Notes under the pieces: model-generated
What the model was told of the DNA's origin: nothing
Seen by the model: the letters and a program-made list of their open reading frames with translations, nothing else
The model's database searches: none
Position numbers and translations under genes: made by a program
Shown: in pieces, positions 5,615-7,245 of the stretch
Layout: each line of letters opens with the position of its first letter
Numbering within the stretch: position 1 is the stretch's first letter
NCBI GenBank assembly: GCA_017439615.1
Contig: JAFSIU010000034.1
Span: 1 to 7,245 of the forward strand
DNA: 7,245 bases
Reading direction: 5' to 3'
From: Bacillota bacterium
GTDB lineage: Bacteria > Bacillota > Dehalobacteriia > UBA4068

Positions 5615-5623
5615 AATATAGCA
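5615..5623 (-). promoter_or_regulatory. Candidate extended -10 promoter of the small gene
   Basis: The minus strand reads TGCTATATT, a TGn extended -10 followed by TATATT, with no convincing -35 17 bases upstream. It would start RNA near 5608, just ahead of the AGGAGG site, giving a very short leader. Plausible but weak; read-through from the MATE gene could also supply the transcript. Confidence 0.4.
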
Positions 5624-5648
5624 CAGGAAAGGTGTCATAAAGAGGATA

Positions 5649-6977
5649 TTAATAATGATAACGGCGGCGGAAGAAAATGAAACAGCATATCGTTACCATA
5701 AGTGCTGCGCCCTCTGCAGCATTGATAGACATCCAGATGCCATCAAGCCCCCAAAGAGCAGGCAGGATCAAAATGGCGATAACCTGAAAGAGCAGGGTGC
5801 GCAGGAAGGAAATCCCCGCCGAGACAAGACCGTTATTCAGCGCAGTGAAAAATGCCGAGCCAAAGATATTATATCCGGCAAAAATAAAGGAGAAGGAATA
5901 AATTATAAGTCCACGCTTGGTCATCTCCATCAGCTCAAAGTCATAGCTGACGAATATCGAGGCAAGCGGATGTGCCAGCAATATGGAAGAAAGCGTCATC
6001 GCAATGCCGAAAAGACTTATCACAGTCAGGCTCTTGCGATAAAGATTCTGCAGCTCATCGTGATTTTGTGCGCCATAATGATAGCTGATGATCGGGCCGC
6101 AGCCAATGGAATAGCCAATGAAGGCTGCCACGAAAATGAAATTGACATACATAATAACGCCATAGGCTGCAACACCGTTTTCGCCCGCGATCTCAAGCAG
6201 CTGCCAGTTATAAAGGATATTCACCAGAGACATTGAAACATTGGTCATCATTTCGGATGAGCCATTGGTGCAGGCTTTCAGTAAATATCTGCAATTGATA
6301 TTCGTTCTGCCGAGTCTGAGCATAGATTTTTTTGAAAAAATGAACCAGCAAAGAGGAATTCCGCCGCCGACAAGCTGACTGATGGCAGTTGCAAGAGCAG
6401 CACCCACAAGGTCCCAATCAAAAACTGCAATGAAAAGAAAATCGAGCAGCATATTTGTCAGCCCTGCGCCAACAGTTATCGCCAGTCCGAATTTTGGTTT
6501 TTCGGCTGCGACCATAAAGCTCTGGAATTCTGTCTGCAGAATGAAAAAGACCGTGGCAGGCAGCAAAACCCTGCCATAAAGCACACAATCCTCGAGCATC
6601 TGCCCTTCTGCCCCAAGCATTTCGGAAATCGGTCTGACAAAGATAAAGCCAAGAACAGAAAGCACAATGCCAAAAACAAGCGAAAAATAAATCAGCAGTG
6701 AAAAAGCACGGTTCGCTTCCCTTTGCTTTCCTTCACCCATCAGCTTGGCGACCAAAGCACTGCCGCCTGTGCCTATCATCATACCCAAAGAGCCCAACAG
6801 CATACAAAAAGGAATGATAAGATTGACCGCGGCAAAAGCGGTCTTGCCGACAAAATTGGACACAAAAATACCATCCACCACGCCATAGATGGATGTGAAT
6901 ATCATCATAAAGATAGATGGCATTGTAAAACGCAAAAGCTTGCGGAAATTGAAATGCTCTGATAATTGTATCGCCAT
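5649..6977 (-). CDS. MATE-family cation-coupled multidrug/toxin exporter
   Basis: A 442-residue integral membrane protein of the usual MATE length, with twelve predicted membrane helices in two halves. Family marks include LLRFTMPSIFMMIFTSIYGVVDGIFVSNFVG (split over 14-44), GTGGSALVAKLMGEGKQ (69-85) after helix 2, and LQTEFQSFMVAAEKPKFG (147-164). In the second half are GCGPIISYHYGAQNHDE (292-308) and GLDGIWMSINAAEGAAL (410-426) near the end. The overall pattern is like MepA/DinF-type exporters, which expel drugs or metabolites using a Na+ or H+ gradient. The ATG at 6977 has GAGGA (6986-6990) 8 bases upstream and gives the normal N-terminus. A longer frame upstream runs through the promoter. 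The substrate cannot be told from sequence, and no regulator gene is adjacent. A small unknown gene lies downstream on the same strand. Confidence 0.95.
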   Translation of the reverse strand: MAIQLSEHFNFRKLLRFTMPSIFMMIFTSIYGVVDGIFVSNFVGKTAFAAVNLIIPFCMLLGSLGMMIGTGGSALVAKLMGEGKQREANRAFSLLIYFSLVFGIVLSVLGFIFVRPISEMLGAEGQMLEDCVLYGRVLLPATVFFILQTEFQSFMVAAEKPKFGLAITVGAGLTNMLLDFLFIAVFDWDLVGAALATAISQLVGGGIPLCWFIFSKKSMLRLGRTNINCRYLLKACTNGSSEMMTNVSMSLVNILYNWQLLEIAGENGVAAYGVIMYVNFIFVAAFIGYSIGCGPIISYHYGAQNHDELQNLYRKSLTVISLFGIAMTLSSILLAHPLASIFVSYDFELMEMTKRGLIIYSFSFIFAGYNIFGSAFFTALNNGLVSAGISFLRTLLFQVIAILILPALWGLDGIWMSINAAEGAALMVTICCFIFFRRRYHY

Positions 6978-7017
6978 TTTTTTTGTCCTCAAAATTTTGA
7001 TTAAAGCATTAAAAGAT

Positions 7018-7046
7018 ATTATAGCCATATTCAAAGCTAATGTCAA
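7018..7046 (-). promoter_or_regulatory. Perfect-consensus promoter of the MATE gene
   Basis: On the minus strand, TTGACA (7041-7046) and TATAAT (7018-7023) are exactly 17 bases apart. The predicted start is near 7011, leaving about 33 bases before the MATE ATG. No operator-like palindrome overlaps it, which suggests steady expression. Confidence 0.9.
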
Positions 7047-7141
7047 TGCGCTGCAAGCAGGCATAAAGCTGTGCCAAGCGGCCGCAAGGAAAAGCAAGCG
7101 ACCATAAGGTCGGTGCTCGTAAAACAGTTATTTTTATGCAC
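7047..7141. other. GC-rich stem-loop region upstream of the MATE promoter, no protein gene
   Basis: The bases from the MATE promoter to the right edge hold no open frame with a ribosome site. This part is locally GC-rich and can form several short stems. These are GGCA/TGCC (7060-7075), the GCGGCCGC palindrome (7078-7085), and CGACC-ATAA-GGTCG (7099-7112) with an outer AGCA/TGCT pairing (7093-7117). It could be part of a structured RNA or the remnant of a former gene. I recognise no RNA family here. Bases after 7180 are AT-rich with nothing I can name. Confidence 0.3.
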
Positions 7142-7180
7142 TAAACCCTGTATCAGATATTTGATGCAGGGTTTATTTGT
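7142..7180 (+). terminator. Terminator-like hairpin on the plus strand with no obvious gene
   Basis: TAAACCCTGTATCA (7142-7155) pairs with TGATGCAGGGTTTA (7162-7175) with one G-U pair and a six-base loop. The stem is followed on the plus strand by TTTGT. On the minus strand no U-run follows, so it best fits ending plus-strand RNA. Yet the only nearby protein gene is divergent (MATE, minus). It may end a small RNA, or serve as a weak barrier for a minus-strand gene beyond the right edge. Confidence 0.6.
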
Positions 7181-7245
7181 TTAGAATATTGGTTTTGCTT
7201 CTGTAAAAATTTTTATAAAAGAGTCAAATTTGTATTTGTTTTTGC

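Noticed and set aside
6978..7097. N-terminal extension of the MATE protein
   Set aside because: It runs through a perfect TTGACA-17-TATAAT promoter. The ATG at 6977 has a good ribosome site and gives the usual MATE start.
7047..7141. tRNA or known structured RNA gene
   Set aside because: No cloverleaf, T-loop GTTCNA motif or other family signature could be found; only short local stems are present.
7189..7219. Plus-strand promoter at the right edge (TTGGTT and TATAAA)
   Set aside because: The spacer is 19 bases and the -35 is poor. The stretch is simply AT-rich, and no gene start is visible before the window ends.
1..7245. CRISPR array, insertion sequence or phage integration site
   Set aside because: No regularly spaced repeats, transposase, integrase or terminal repeats with target duplications were seen.

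Overview
This is chromosomal DNA of a low-to-mid GC bacterium, most likely a Bacillota (Firmicutes) member of the Clostridia type. The signs are strong GGAGG-type ribosome binding sites about 8 bases before the starts, sigma-A promoters with exact 17-base spacers, strong intrinsic terminators, a methionyl-tRNA synthetase with a fused C-terminal tRNA-binding domain, and a diaminopimelate decarboxylase of the variant type I associate with gut Clostridia. I cannot name a genus from the sequence.

Left third (minus strand): a housekeeping operon read leftwards as metG, a yfbR-type 5'-deoxynucleotidase gene, then lysA, which runs off the left edge. A TTGACA/TAAAAT promoter stands just ahead of metG. 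A perfect hairpin without a U-tract sits between metG and yfbR. The genes serve tRNA charging, dNMP turnover, and lysine and cell-wall precursor synthesis.

Middle (about 3316-4416): an accessory-looking block. A minus-strand gene for a SLOG/DUF1273-like Rossmannoid protein is divergent from two small tandem plus-strand XRE-family regulators. An imperfect inverted repeat, suggestive of an operator, lies between them. The SLOG gene is clearly AT-richer (about 37% GC by hand count over 300 bases) than metG (about 52% over 180 bases). The block is bounded by an insulating-type hairpin on the left and a strong terminator on the right. It is the part of the window most likely to hold an undescribed regulated module, but the sequence alone does not give its function.

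Right third: a monocistronic lipoprotein gene has a perfect-consensus promoter and a 20-bp bidirectional terminator. It converges on a small unknown 87-residue gene, which lies downstream of a MATE-family multidrug/toxin exporter gene on the minus strand. The MATE gene also has a perfect-consensus promoter. The last 200 bases have no protein gene but contain several GC-rich stem-loops and a plus-oriented terminator-like hairpin, which could mark a small RNA or simply intergenic structure.

No rRNA, tRNA, CRISPR array, insertion sequence or phage gene is visible.
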